A model generated the notes under the pieces. That model had not been told where the DNA came from, ran no database searches, and saw nothing but the letters and a program-made list of their open reading frames with translations. 9,662 bases of DNA from NCBI GenBank assembly GCA_938092125.1, contig CALKMQ010000123.1, positions 1 to 9,662 on the forward strand, given 5' to 3'. Numbering within the stretch: position 1 is the first letter of the stretch; each line of letters begins with the position of its first letter. The stretch is from an uncultured bacterium. Its GTDB lineage: Bacteria; Fidelibacterota; Marinisomatia; Marinisomatales; UBA1611. This document shows positions 1-7,048 of this stretch, piece by piece. The translations under genes were made by a program, and so were the position numbers.

Positions 1-1441
1 CACCAACATTCAAAATACCATTTGCATCTATATCAAATGTCACTTCTATTTGTGGAACACCTCTAGGAGATGGCGGAATGTCTGATAAATGGAATCTTCC
101 AATTGTTTTATTATCCGAAGCCATTTCTCTCTCACCTTGCAAAACATGGATTTCGACAGTGGTTTGATTATCAGCTGCGGTACTAAAAACCTGTGATTTT
201 TTTGTTGGTATTGTTGTATTACGATCAATTAGCTTTGTTGAAACAGAACCTAATGTTTCAATTCCCAATGAAAGTGGGGTAACATCGAGCAATAACACAT
301 CATCAACATCACCAGCTAAAACGCCACCCTGTATTGCAGCACCTAAGGCAACTACTTCATCAGGATTTACGCTTTTATTTGGTTCTTTACCAAAAATTTC
401 TTTTACTTTTTCTTGAATGCTAGGTATACGAGTAGAACCTCCGACAAGGATGACTTCATCAATGTCAGATGGACTTAAACCAGCATCAGACATAGCTTTT
501 TTACATGGATCAATAGTGCGGTCAACAAGATCATTAACAAGCTCGTTAAATTTAGCTCTAGTTAAATTTAAATTCAGATGTTTAGGGCCAGATGCATCTG
601 CAGTGACAAAAGGTAGATTTATATCGGTTTGTTTTGATGAAGATAGTTCTTTTTTTGCAGCTTCTCCAGCCTCCTTTAATCTTTGAAGCGCCATTGGATC
701 TTCTCGAAGATCTATCCCATCACTCTTTTTAAATTCTTCAGCAATCCAATTGATAATTTTTTGATCAAAGTCATCTCCACCTAAATGCCCATCACCATTA
801 GATGCTTTTACTTCAAAAACACCATCACCTAATTCTAGTATAGAGACATCAAATGTACCTCCGCCTAAATCGAATACAGCAATTTTTTCATCTTTTTTCT
901 TGTCCATGCCATATGCAAGCGCTGCAGCTGTAGGTTCATTAATGATGCGCCTAACATTGAGACCAGCGATTTTTCCAGCGTCTTTCGTAGCTTGCCTTTG
1001 TGAATCATTAAAATAAGCTGGAACAGTAATAACTGCATCTGATATTTTGCTACCTAAATATTCTTCAGCATCTTGTTTTAATTTTTGTAAAACCATAGCA
1101 CTTATTTCAGGAGGAGTATATTCTTTTTCATTTGCTTTCACGATGACAGCACCATTCGAATTCTTATCAACATTATATGGTACTTCGGAAATTTCATTAC
1201 TAACTTCTTTAAACATCCTACCCATAAACCTTTTGATGGAAAATATTGTGTTCTCTGGATTCGTGACAGCTTGTCTTTTAGCTGTCTGACCAACCAACCT
1301 ATCCTCATCTTTAGAAAAAGCTACCACTGAAGGAGTCGTTCTACCACCCTCAGGATTTGTAATTACTGTTGGTTCACCACCTTCAAGCACTGATACGCAT
1401 GAATTGGTAGTACCTAAATCAATTCCGATTATTTTAGACAT
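1..1441 (-). CDS. dnaK: Molecular chaperone DnaK (Hsp70), 3' end cut by window edge
   Basis: ATP-dependent Hsp70 chaperone of the cytosol; with DnaJ and GrpE it binds and releases unfolded polypeptides. The frame is open from the ATG at 1439-1441 to the left edge, giving 480 codons and no stop. Visible Hsp70 signatures are the phosphate-1 motif IGIDLGTTNS (residues 5-14), the catalytic-lysine region FSIKRFMGR (Lys70), NEPTAAALAYG (168-178), phosphate-2 FDLGGGTFDVS (190-200), ILVGGSTRIP (331-340) and the interdomain linker VLLLDVTPLSLG (382-393). The nucleotide-binding domain is therefore complete and the beta substrate-binding domain runs into DIDANGIL at the edge. About 155 C-terminal residues are missing if length is typical (about 635). 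No frameshift is seen. The start is supported by a GGAG Shine-Dalgarno 7 nt upstream. Its likely own promoter lies in the 137-bp gap after clpC. No dnaJ or grpE is in the window. Confidence 0.98.
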   Translation of the reverse strand, partial: MSKIIGIDLGTTNSCVSVLEGGEPTVITNPEGGRTTPSVVAFSKDEDRLVGQTAKRQAVTNPENTIFSIKRFMGRMFKEVSNEISEVPYNVDKNSNGAVIVKANEKEYTPPEISAMVLQKLKQDAEEYLGSKISDAVITVPAYFNDSQRQATKDAGKIAGLNVRRIINEPTAAALAYGMDKKKDEKIAVFDLGGGTFDVSILELGDGVFEVKASNGDGHLGGDDFDQKIINWIAEEFKKSDGIDLREDPMALQRLKEAGEAAKKELSSSKQTDINLPFVTADASGPKHLNLNLTRAKFNELVNDLVDRTIDPCKKAMSDAGLSPSDIDEVILVGGSTRIPSIQEKVKEIFGKEPNKSVNPDEVVALGAAIQGGVLAGDVDDVLLLDVTPLSLGIETLGSVSTKLIDRNTTIPTKKSQVFSTAADNQTTVEIHVLQGEREMASDNKTIGRFHLSDIPPSPRGVPQIEVTFDIDANGILNVG

Positions 1442-1448
1442 AATATTT

Positions 1449-1452
1449 CTCC
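1449..1452 (-). promoter_or_regulatory. Ribosome binding site of dnaK
   Basis: GGAG on the minus strand (context TTGGAGAAAT), 7 nt before the dnaK ATG. It is a good Shine-Dalgarno match with ideal spacing and fixes the start codon. Confidence 0.8.
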
Positions 1453-1506
1453 AAAAAATTTAAAAGTTACTAAATAAGATTATGCAAGCAATATTCCACT
1501 GATTAT

Positions 1507-1518
1507 AATAGTACTATT
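1507..1518. repeat. 12-bp perfect palindrome downstream of the dnaK promoter
   Basis: AATAGTACTATT is its own reverse complement. It sits where transcription from the predicted -10 box (1525-1530) should begin, a classic position for a repressor operator. A second copy of its core, TAGTACT, occurs on the minus strand at 1553-1559, overlapping the -35 box. Function is an inference; short palindromes also arise by chance in AT-rich DNA. No known operator consensus was recognised, and it does not match CIRCE. Confidence 0.4.
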
Positions 1519-1524
1519 TGTCAT

Positions 1525-1554
1525 ATTATAATTACGGTTATTGCAATTTGTCAG
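1525..1554 (-). promoter_or_regulatory. Predicted sigma70-type promoter of dnaK
   Basis: On the minus strand, the -35 box CTGACA (1549-1554, five of six matches to TTGACA) and the -10 box TATAAT (1525-1530, perfect) are 18 nt apart. Initiation would fall near 1518, leaving a 5' leader of roughly 75-80 nt before dnaK. There is no CIRCE inverted repeat (TTAGCACTC/GAGTGCTAA), so HrcA control is not supported. An AT-rich background makes -10-like boxes common, but the combined boxes and spacing are good. Confidence 0.55.
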
Positions 1555-1578
1555 TACTATATATATATTGTTTTGCTT

Positions 1579-4026
1579 CTACGCTTTCTTGAAAGGTGGC
1601 TTTTTTTCAATATAGGAGAAATTAAACTGATCTTTGATAGCATCAATTTTTATTAGAGTGCCAATTTGAAAATTACGTTTCAACAAAACCTCGGAAAGAT
1701 GATCTTCAATAGACACTTGAATTTCACGCTTTAATGGCCTGGCTCCATATCTAGGTTTATAGCCTCGCTTTCCTAATAATCTTTTTGCTGCTACAGAAAC
1801 TCTAATTTTTAATCCTATTTTCAAAAGGTTATCATGCAAACTAGCAAGCTGTAAATCGATAATTTCAAAAATATCTTCTTCGCTAAGCGAATGAAAAACT
1901 ATTCTTTCATCTATTCTGTTTATTAATTCTGGCGAAAATGTATTATCAACAGACTTCATTATTTTTGTTTCTATTGATGCTTGATTATGAGATGTTAACT
2001 TACTTCCGAAACCTAAGTTATTAACCGTTAGTTCTTTTGAACCGAGGTTGGAAGTCATAATTATTATAGTATTGCTGAAATCAACCTTACGACCAAATCC
2101 ATCTGTTAAAACTCCATCGTCAAAAATTTGTAACATAATATTAAAAAGATCTGGATGGGCTTTTTCGACCTCGTCAAAGAGAACAACAGAATAGGGGTTT
2201 CTTCTAATTTTTTCAGTTAACTCTCCACCCTCATCATGGCCAACATAACCAGGAGGAGCTCCAATAAGCCTTGATAAAGAAAATTTTTCACCAAACTCTG
2301 ACATATCGATTTTGACCAGAGATTCTGTATGGCTAAATAAATAATTTGCTAAAACTTTTGCAAGCTCTGTTTTACCAACACCAGTTGGACCAAGAAAAAG
2401 AAAAACACCAATTGGCTTTGAGGGATCTTTTAATCCTGTTCTCGCTCTGCGAATTGCTTTCGAAACACTTTGAATGGCCTTCTTTTGACCAATTATAAAT
2501 TGGCTTAGGCTTTCTGGAAGATTCAAAAGTTTATTACTCTCGGTTTCTGCTACTTTATTTACCGGAATTCCTGTAATAAGAGAGACTACATCCGCGACAT
2601 GCTCTGAAGAAATATTATGCGCGTTTACTTTTGTTTTTTCATTCCAAGTTTTTTGAGCATTACTAAGTTTTTCTAATAATTTTCGTTCTTTGTCACGAAT
2701 GACTGCAGCTTCTTCAAATTTTTGTTTTGTTACTTTAATTTCTTTTTTAGACCTTAATGATTCAACTTGTTTTTCTATTGAAATAATATTTTTTGGAACT
2801 TCATCATTAAACATTTGCGCTCTAGCACCAACCTCATCTAGGATATCAATGGCTTTATCAGGTAAGAATCTATCTGTTATATATCTTTCAGATAACTGGA
2901 CACAAGCTTCGATTGCATCATTTGAATATTTTACATTATGATGCTCTTCATACCTGTCCTTCAATCCCAAGAGTATTTCAATAGATTCATTTACAGACGG
3001 AGCATTGATAATAATTTTTTGAAAACGTCTTTCTAAGGCTCCATCTTTTTCTATGTGCTGACGATATTCGTTTAATGTAGTTGCGCCAATACAATGTAAA
3101 TCACCTCTAGCTAAAGAAGGCTTAAACATATTTGATGCATCCAACGAACCAGAGGCGCCACCAGCTCCAACCAAAGTATGAAGCTCATCAATAAAAACAA
3201 TAAGGTTCGTACGAGATTCCAACTCATTCATAATATTTTTCAAACGTTCTTCGAACTGACCACGATACTTTGTACCTGAGACCAAAGCCGCTAAGTCTAG
3301 AGATAATATTCTTTTATTATGTAATAATCTTGGAACTGTTTTTCTTACAATCCTCTGAGCCAGGCCTTCGATTATGGCAGTTTTCCCAACCCCCGGCTCT
3401 CCAATTAGCACTGGGTTGTTTTTTTTTCTTCTTGCTAATACTTGGGCTACTCTTTCAATTTCTTTTTCTCTACCGATAACTGGATCAAGCTTTCCTTTTT
3501 TCGCAAGCCTAGTAATATCTCTGGAGAAATGATCTAAGGTAGGTGTCTTTTCTTCAATCTTATTACTTTTAGAGTCATAAAATTCATCATTATAAGAATT
3601 TTCATCATCAATTAGTTCGCAAATAGTATCAAAATCGAGATCTAGTGAATGAAGAATCTCATAAATAATACCTTCTTTTTCCCTCAACATAGCTAACAAT
3701 AGATGCTCATCATCGGCAACATTACTATTTCGAGATGAAGCCTCAAGGTATGCATTTTTTAATACTCTTTCAGCCCTCATGCTTAAGGGTAGATGACCGA
3801 GTGATATTGTGCTCTCAGAACTACTGATTAAATCTTCAATCATTTTTACAATCGATTTAACATTAACATCATAAAGCTCAAAAATCTTGAAAGAGATACC
3901 TGCCTTGAATTTTAATAGACCAATCAATAAATGTTCAGAACCAACATATGAATGACCTAAACGTATGGCTTCTTCTTTTGCTAATTTTAGTATCGCTTGT
4001 AATTTCTTAGAAAAATTTTTCTTCAT
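1579..4026 (-). CDS. clpC: ATP-dependent Clp unfoldase ClpC (Hsp100)
   Basis: AAA+ unfoldase that threads proteins into the ClpP peptidase in the cytosol. From the ATG at 4024-4026 it has 815 residues, close to the roughly 810 usual for ClpC. Domains in order: two Clp-N repeats (about 5-145, with GSEHLLIGL and DDEHLLLAM); AAA-1 with Walker A GEPGVGKT (209-216), pore loop KYRG, Walker B VFIDE (277-281) and arginine fingers in LERRFQ; a UVR-type coiled segment (about 434-454, FEEAAVIRDKERKLL) typical of ClpC; AAA-2 with Walker A GPTGVGKT (546-553), pore GYVG (593-596), Walker B VVLFDE (614-619), the ClpP-docking tripeptide LGF (671-673) and sensor-2 GAR. An in-frame TTG at 4036-4038 would add four residues, but the ATG is preferred: GAGAG lies 5 nt upstream and the protein start then matches the family. 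It begins 1 nt after the lolD stop, suggesting coupling. No clpP or mcsAB is nearby. Confidence 0.96.
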   Translation of the reverse strand: MKKNFSKKLQAILKLAKEEAIRLGHSYVGSEHLLIGLLKFKAGISFKIFELYDVNVKSIVKMIEDLISSSESTISLGHLPLSMRAERVLKNAYLEASSRNSNVADDEHLLLAMLREKEGIIYEILHSLDLDFDTICELIDDENSYNDEFYDSKSNKIEEKTPTLDHFSRDITRLAKKGKLDPVIGREKEIERVAQVLARRKKNNPVLIGEPGVGKTAIIEGLAQRIVRKTVPRLLHNKRILSLDLAALVSGTKYRGQFEERLKNIMNELESRTNLIVFIDELHTLVGAGGASGSLDASNMFKPSLARGDLHCIGATTLNEYRQHIEKDGALERRFQKIIINAPSVNESIEILLGLKDRYEEHHNVKYSNDAIEACVQLSERYITDRFLPDKAIDILDEVGARAQMFNDEVPKNIISIEKQVESLRSKKEIKVTKQKFEEAAVIRDKERKLLEKLSNAQKTWNEKTKVNAHNISSEHVADVVSLITGIPVNKVAETESNKLLNLPESLSQFIIGQKKAIQSVSKAIRRARTGLKDPSKPIGVFLFLGPTGVGKTELAKVLANYLFSHTESLVKIDMSEFGEKFSLSRLIGAPPGYVGHDEGGELTEKIRRNPYSVVLFDEVEKAHPDLFNIMLQIFDDGVLTDGFGRKVDFSNTIIIMTSNLGSKELTVNNLGFGSKLTSHNQASIETKIMKSVDNTFSPELINRIDERIVFHSLSEEDIFEIIDLQLASLHDNLLKIGLKIRVSVAAKRLLGKRGYKPRYGARPLKREIQVSIEDHLSEVLLKRNFQIGTLIKIDAIKDQFNFSYIEKKPPFKKA

Positions 4027-4027
4027 T

Positions 4028-4702
4028 TCATCTCTCAAATAAGGTTTTTGACTTTAGTTCACATTTATAACTGCCCATATTTGCAATATGCGGATTGTGA
4101 GTGGTTAATACGATAGTTGTACCAAAAATTGTATTAATTGACTCAAAAAGGTCAATTAGTTTCAGTGAGTTTTTTTCATCTAAATTTCCAGAAGGTTCAT
4201 CAGCGAAGAGAACTTTAGGATCATTTATTATAGATCGGAGGATAGCGACCCTCTGTTTTTCCCCACCAGAAATTTCATTAGGATATTTATGACTTATTTT
4301 TTTTAATCCGAAATCTTTTAATAATTCATCTGCCTTTTTATTTTTTTCATAATCTTTGTTTATCCATGTAGGCATTAAAATATTTTCACGCACATTAAAA
4401 TCAGGTAATAAATGATGAAATTGAAAGATAAAACCAATACTAGAATTACGAAAAGAACATAACTGTTTTTCTGAAAAATTTTTAATGTTATTTCCTTCGA
4501 TATTCAATTCACCTTCATCAAAAGCGTCTAAAGAACTTAAAACATTTAATAACGTTGATTTACCGGCACCAGACTCTCCAACAATAGAAATAATACTTTT
4601 TTCGCGTATTTGGATGTTAATGTTATCTAAAACTACTAGTCGATTTTTACCATTTTGATATGTCTTTACTAAATCTTTTGCTTCTATTATTATTTTACCC
4701 AT
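4028..4702 (-). CDS. lolD: Lipoprotein-releasing ABC transporter ATPase LolD
   Basis: Cytoplasmic ATPase of the LolCDE-type complex, which extracts outer-membrane lipoproteins from the inner membrane. It has 224 residues, close to E. coli LolD (233). Visible ABC motifs are Walker A GESGAGKST (42-50), Q-loop Gln94 in FIFQFHHLLP, signature ISGGE (144-148, a mild change from LSGGE), Walker B VLFADEP (164-170), D-loop SGNLD and switch His202. FQFHHLLPDFNVRENILMP is typical of the LolD/MacB ATPase family. The start is well supported by GGAG 8 nt upstream (4711-4714). The gene overlaps the preceding permease by 13 nt and its TGA lies 1 nt before the clpC ATG. MacB-, FtsE- or other efflux-type ATPases share these motifs; two adjacent stand-alone LolC/E-like permeases, and no MacA or FtsX partner in the window, make LolD the best call. 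Confidence 0.92.
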   Translation of the reverse strand: MGKIIIEAKDLVKTYQNGKNRLVVLDNINIQIREKSIISIVGESGAGKSTLLNVLSSLDAFDEGELNIEGNNIKNFSEKQLCSFRNSSIGFIFQFHHLLPDFNVRENILMPTWINKDYEKNKKADELLKDFGLKKISHKYPNEISGGEKQRVAILRSIINDPKVLFADEPSGNLDEKNSLKLIDLFESINTIFGTTIVLTTHNPHIANMGSYKCELKSKTLFER

Positions 4703-5865
4703 TTAAGCGTCTCCAATGGATCGGTTCTTAAAAACTTTTGTGCACTAATGAATCCAGCGGTCAAAATAAATAATATGTTTATTATCAATACTAATAGTAT
4801 ATCTACATATGCTATATCCATTGGTAGTACTTCCATGGCATAAATTTCACTCGGCAGGGAGATTATTTCATAATTATTTTGTAATAGAACAAAAGAAACT
4901 CCAAAAAACAAACCTAAGAAAAGACCTTTCAATCCAATTATTATTGTCTGAATTATTATTATTTTCTTAACATTGAATAATTCCATACCAAGTAACCTTA
5001 GAACACCAATATCTTTTATTTTTTTCATAGTTATTAACGATATGGTTGATATCACACTAAAGCTAGCAACAACAATTATTAAACTAAGAACTATTATCGA
5101 CATTAGTTTCTCCATTTCAATTGCGCTAACTAATACAGTATTTCTTTCTTTCCATGAATGAACTTTATTTTCTTTATCAATAGTATTTACAACTTTTGCT
5201 TTCACTACCTCAATCTTTGACACATCATTTATTTTGACATCTAGCGATGGTAAATTAGAATTATTATAGAATACTTTATTCCCTAATCTGTTTGAAATTA
5301 AAATATATCTATTATCATAATCTAAAATCTTACTAAAAAATATAGCCGAGATATAGGTTTTAACTGTCGACGGGAAACCAAAAATTGAATTACGATCTAA
5401 TGGAGATGAGATAACTACTTCGTCTCCAATTGATAACCCCAATCTGGATGCAATATCATTTCCAATGACAATTTTGTTATCCTCAGAAATATCTCCAACA
5501 AAAGGAATATTATAAAACGACTTTAATTTATCAAAATCTAATTGCTTAAAAGTTATGAATGCCTCACTAGTATTGCTTTTTATAATACCCTTACGGTCTG
5601 AACTGAAAGACAGGTCTGTAATTGATTTGATTGTTCTCAATTTTGTCAAATCATAGTCTTGATTTAAACCTGAAATTTTTAGGTGCCCATCAAAATTACT
5701 TATTTTTTCATCTAACTTATTTTCAAAACCATTTAATACCGAAATTGAAATCACTAAAGCAAAGGATCCAATACAAATCCCTACAATTGATATAATACTT
5801 GTGAATTTACCCGTATCATTAACAGAGGAGAGAAACCTCTTTGCAATATTAATATAGATATTCAT
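4690..5865 (-). CDS. LolC/LolE-family lipoprotein-releasing permease (second copy)
   Basis: Inner-membrane permease subunit that should pair with the upstream paralogue and LolD. It has 391 residues (E. coli LolC 399, LolE 414). The topology is that of FtsX/MacB permeases: one N-terminal membrane helix (about 22-45, ending in the family motif SVLNGFE), a large periplasmic domain (about 46-250), then three C-terminal helices (about 254-280, 302-328 and 352-375). The C-terminus AQKFLRTDPLETLKWVK resembles the LolC/E ending (ATRAARIQPAEALRYE-like). KKIKDIGVLRLLGM after helix 2 matches the cytoplasmic coupling segment (IGILRALG-like) expected to contact LolD. Its ATG overlaps the previous gene's TGA as ATGA (5862-5865) and no clear Shine-Dalgarno is visible, so translation is probably coupled. 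Motifs do not decide whether it is the LolC or LolE equivalent, so no symbol is given. Confidence 0.9.
   Translation of the reverse strand: MNIYINIAKRFLSSVNDTGKFTSIISIVGICIGSFALVISISVLNGFENKLDEKISNFDGHLKISGLNQDYDLTKLRTIKSITDLSFSSDRKGIIKSNTSEAFITFKQLDFDKLKSFYNIPFVGDISEDNKIVIGNDIASRLGLSIGDEVVISSPLDRNSIFGFPSTVKTYISAIFFSKILDYDNRYILISNRLGNKVFYNNSNLPSLDVKINDVSKIEVVKAKVVNTIDKENKVHSWKERNTVLVSAIEMEKLMSIIVLSLIIVVASFSVISTISLITMKKIKDIGVLRLLGMELFNVKKIIIIQTIIIGLKGLFLGLFFGVSFVLLQNNYEIISLPSEIYAMEVLPMDIAYVDILLVLIINILFILTAGFISAQKFLRTDPLETLKWVK
4711..4714 (-). promoter_or_regulatory. Ribosome binding site of lolD, inside the preceding permease gene
   Basis: GGAG on the minus strand, 8 nt before the lolD ATG, embedded in the last codons of the upstream permease gene. 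It decides the lolD start and shows that lolD has its own initiation signal despite the 13-nt overlap. Confidence 0.7.
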
Positions 5866-7046
5866 CGCTGAGCTAACAGTCTAATCACACCATGATTAAA
5901 CATTGATCTTGTCGGAAATAAACCAGCAATTATTGAAATAAAAAAGCTAGAAATAATAACGATTATCGATGAAATGTAGTCAAAAGTCACTGGTAAACTG
6001 TCCATAAAATAAACTTTTTCTGGTAACTCGATTAATTTGTAATTATTCTGAAAATAAATGAATAAACACGCTGCAAATGAACCAAAAAAACTTCCAGCAA
6101 ACCCTATTAACCCAGATTGAAGTAGAAATATTTTTCTAATTTGACTATTATGAAGACCTTGAGAAATTAATAGACCAACTTGTAGTTGTTTTTCATTGAT
6201 CATCAATGAAATTGTTGCCATTATATTTGCAATACCTACAAGTGCGATTAAACTAAAAATAATAATAATTGGTATTTTTTGAGTATTTACCCAATCGAAT
6301 ATAATTCTATGCCTATCTTTCCAAGTTTCAACATAATACGGGTATTTAACATGCTTACTAATTTTTTCTACTAAATATTCTATTTCCTCATTAGAGTTCA
6401 CTATGTAACCACTCACCTTTCCCTCCATTCCAAACAGATTTTGTGCACTATTCAAGCTTACATATGCAAGGTTTTTATCATATTCTTCCATACCTGATTT
6501 AAATATTCCACTGACTTGATATTTGCTATAATTCAAATTGATAAGTTTTCCAGTATAACTATTTAACGGCGCGACAACTAAAACATCTGAAAAATACAAC
6601 TTTAGATTATCACTAAAAGAGCCTCCAATTATGATATTATCATCAGCTATAAATCTATCTTTTAAGTTTAAAAATGAAGGATTGCTGAAAGATTCTATAC
6701 CTTCAACTAATAGACCTTCAGTATTGTTACCTTTATGAACAACAAGCATTCCTCTAACAAAAGGATTCACTTCGATTTCCAAGTTTGATGCAAGTAGCAT
6801 GGAATCTAAACGGTCTGATTCATTAATAGGTTTTCCAAAGACAGTTTTAATGCGAATTTGACCATCAATATTTGAAATTTTATTTGCTAAAACTTCCTCA
6901 AAACCTTTAATAATACTCATAGTGAGGATAAGTGAAAAAACCCCTATCGCCAAGCCAAAAACCGCCAGAGAAATTGCGTTGGATGAAAAGCTACTTTTTT
7001 TCCCGCCTTTAAAATACCGCAGCGCAAACTGCAGATATAAATTCAT
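5862..7046 (-). CDS. LolC/LolE-family lipoprotein-releasing permease (first copy)
   Basis: Inner-membrane permease subunit of a Lol-type lipoprotein exporter. It has 394 residues. The start LQFALRYFKGGKKSSF, followed by a membrane helix (about 24-46) ending in SIIKGFE, matches the LolC/E family (LRYxRG...MNGFE). A periplasmic MacB_PCD-like domain spans about 47-253, then three helices follow (about 256-282, 305-333 and 356-377), with the cytoplasmic segment NEKQLQVGLLISQGL between the first two. The C-terminus FPTRSMFNHGVIRLLAQR is a divergent version of the family tail. The ATG lies 2 nt after the lysS stop; no strong Shine-Dalgarno is visible (only GGGA about 11 nt away), suggesting re-initiation after lysS. 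It shares length, topology and local motifs (for example NNY.LI.LP near residue 335) with the next gene, indicating an old duplication. The LolC versus LolE assignment is open. Confidence 0.9.
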   Translation of the reverse strand: MNLYLQFALRYFKGGKKSSFSSNAISLAVFGLAIGVFSLILTMSIIKGFEEVLANKISNIDGQIRIKTVFGKPINESDRLDSMLLASNLEIEVNPFVRGMLVVHKGNNTEGLLVEGIESFSNPSFLNLKDRFIADDNIIIGGSFSDNLKLYFSDVLVVAPLNSYTGKLINLNYSKYQVSGIFKSGMEEYDKNLAYVSLNSAQNLFGMEGKVSGYIVNSNEEIEYLVEKISKHVKYPYYVETWKDRHRIIFDWVNTQKIPIIIIFSLIALVGIANIMATISLMINEKQLQVGLLISQGLHNSQIRKIFLLQSGLIGFAGSFFGSFAACLFIYFQNNYKLIELPEKVYFMDSLPVTFDYISSIIVIISSFFISIIAGLFPTRSMFNHGVIRLLAQR

Positions 7047-7048
7047 TT

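Larger units (their letters stand above)
1442..1578. other. clpC-dnaK intergenic region (137 bp)
   Basis: This is the only substantial non-coding gap in the window. It holds the predicted dnaK promoter, the AATAGTACTATT palindrome, two TGACAAAT direct repeats (minus strand, 1516-1523 and 1546-1553, 30 bp apart) and the dnaK Shine-Dalgarno. I see no G+C-rich hairpin followed by a T tract after the clpC stop, so no intrinsic terminator can be called and some read-through from clpC into dnaK is possible. No tRNA or small-RNA structure is evident. Confidence 0.7.

Noticed and set aside
46..1289. Small open frames at 46-228 (minus) and at 417-686 and 1047-1289 (plus)
   Set aside because: All lie within dnaK in other frames; dnaK is continuous there with all Hsp70 motifs, and the alternative translations show no recognisable domain.
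1502..1507. A second TATAAT as an alternative dnaK -10 box
   Set aside because: No acceptable -35 hexamer lies 16-18 nt upstream; the upstream TATAAT at 1525-1530 pairs with CTGACA at proper spacing.
1442..1578. Rho-independent terminator after clpC or a CIRCE element before dnaK
   Set aside because: The only clear inverted repeat is the AT-rich 12-mer with no loop, G+C stem or following T tract. No TTAGCACTC-type arms are present.
2690..3479. Open frames on the plus strand at 2690-2941 and 3270-3479
   Set aside because: They are antisense to the conserved AAA-1 and UVR regions of clpC, with low-complexity hydrophobic translations and no convincing start signals.
4101..4292. Plus-strand open frame inside lolD
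   Set aside because: It is antisense to the conserved Walker B and signature region of lolD and shows no recognisable domain.
4973..5161. Plus-strand open frame inside the second permease gene
   Set aside because: It is antisense to the second membrane helix of the permease; its hydrophobic translation follows from that.
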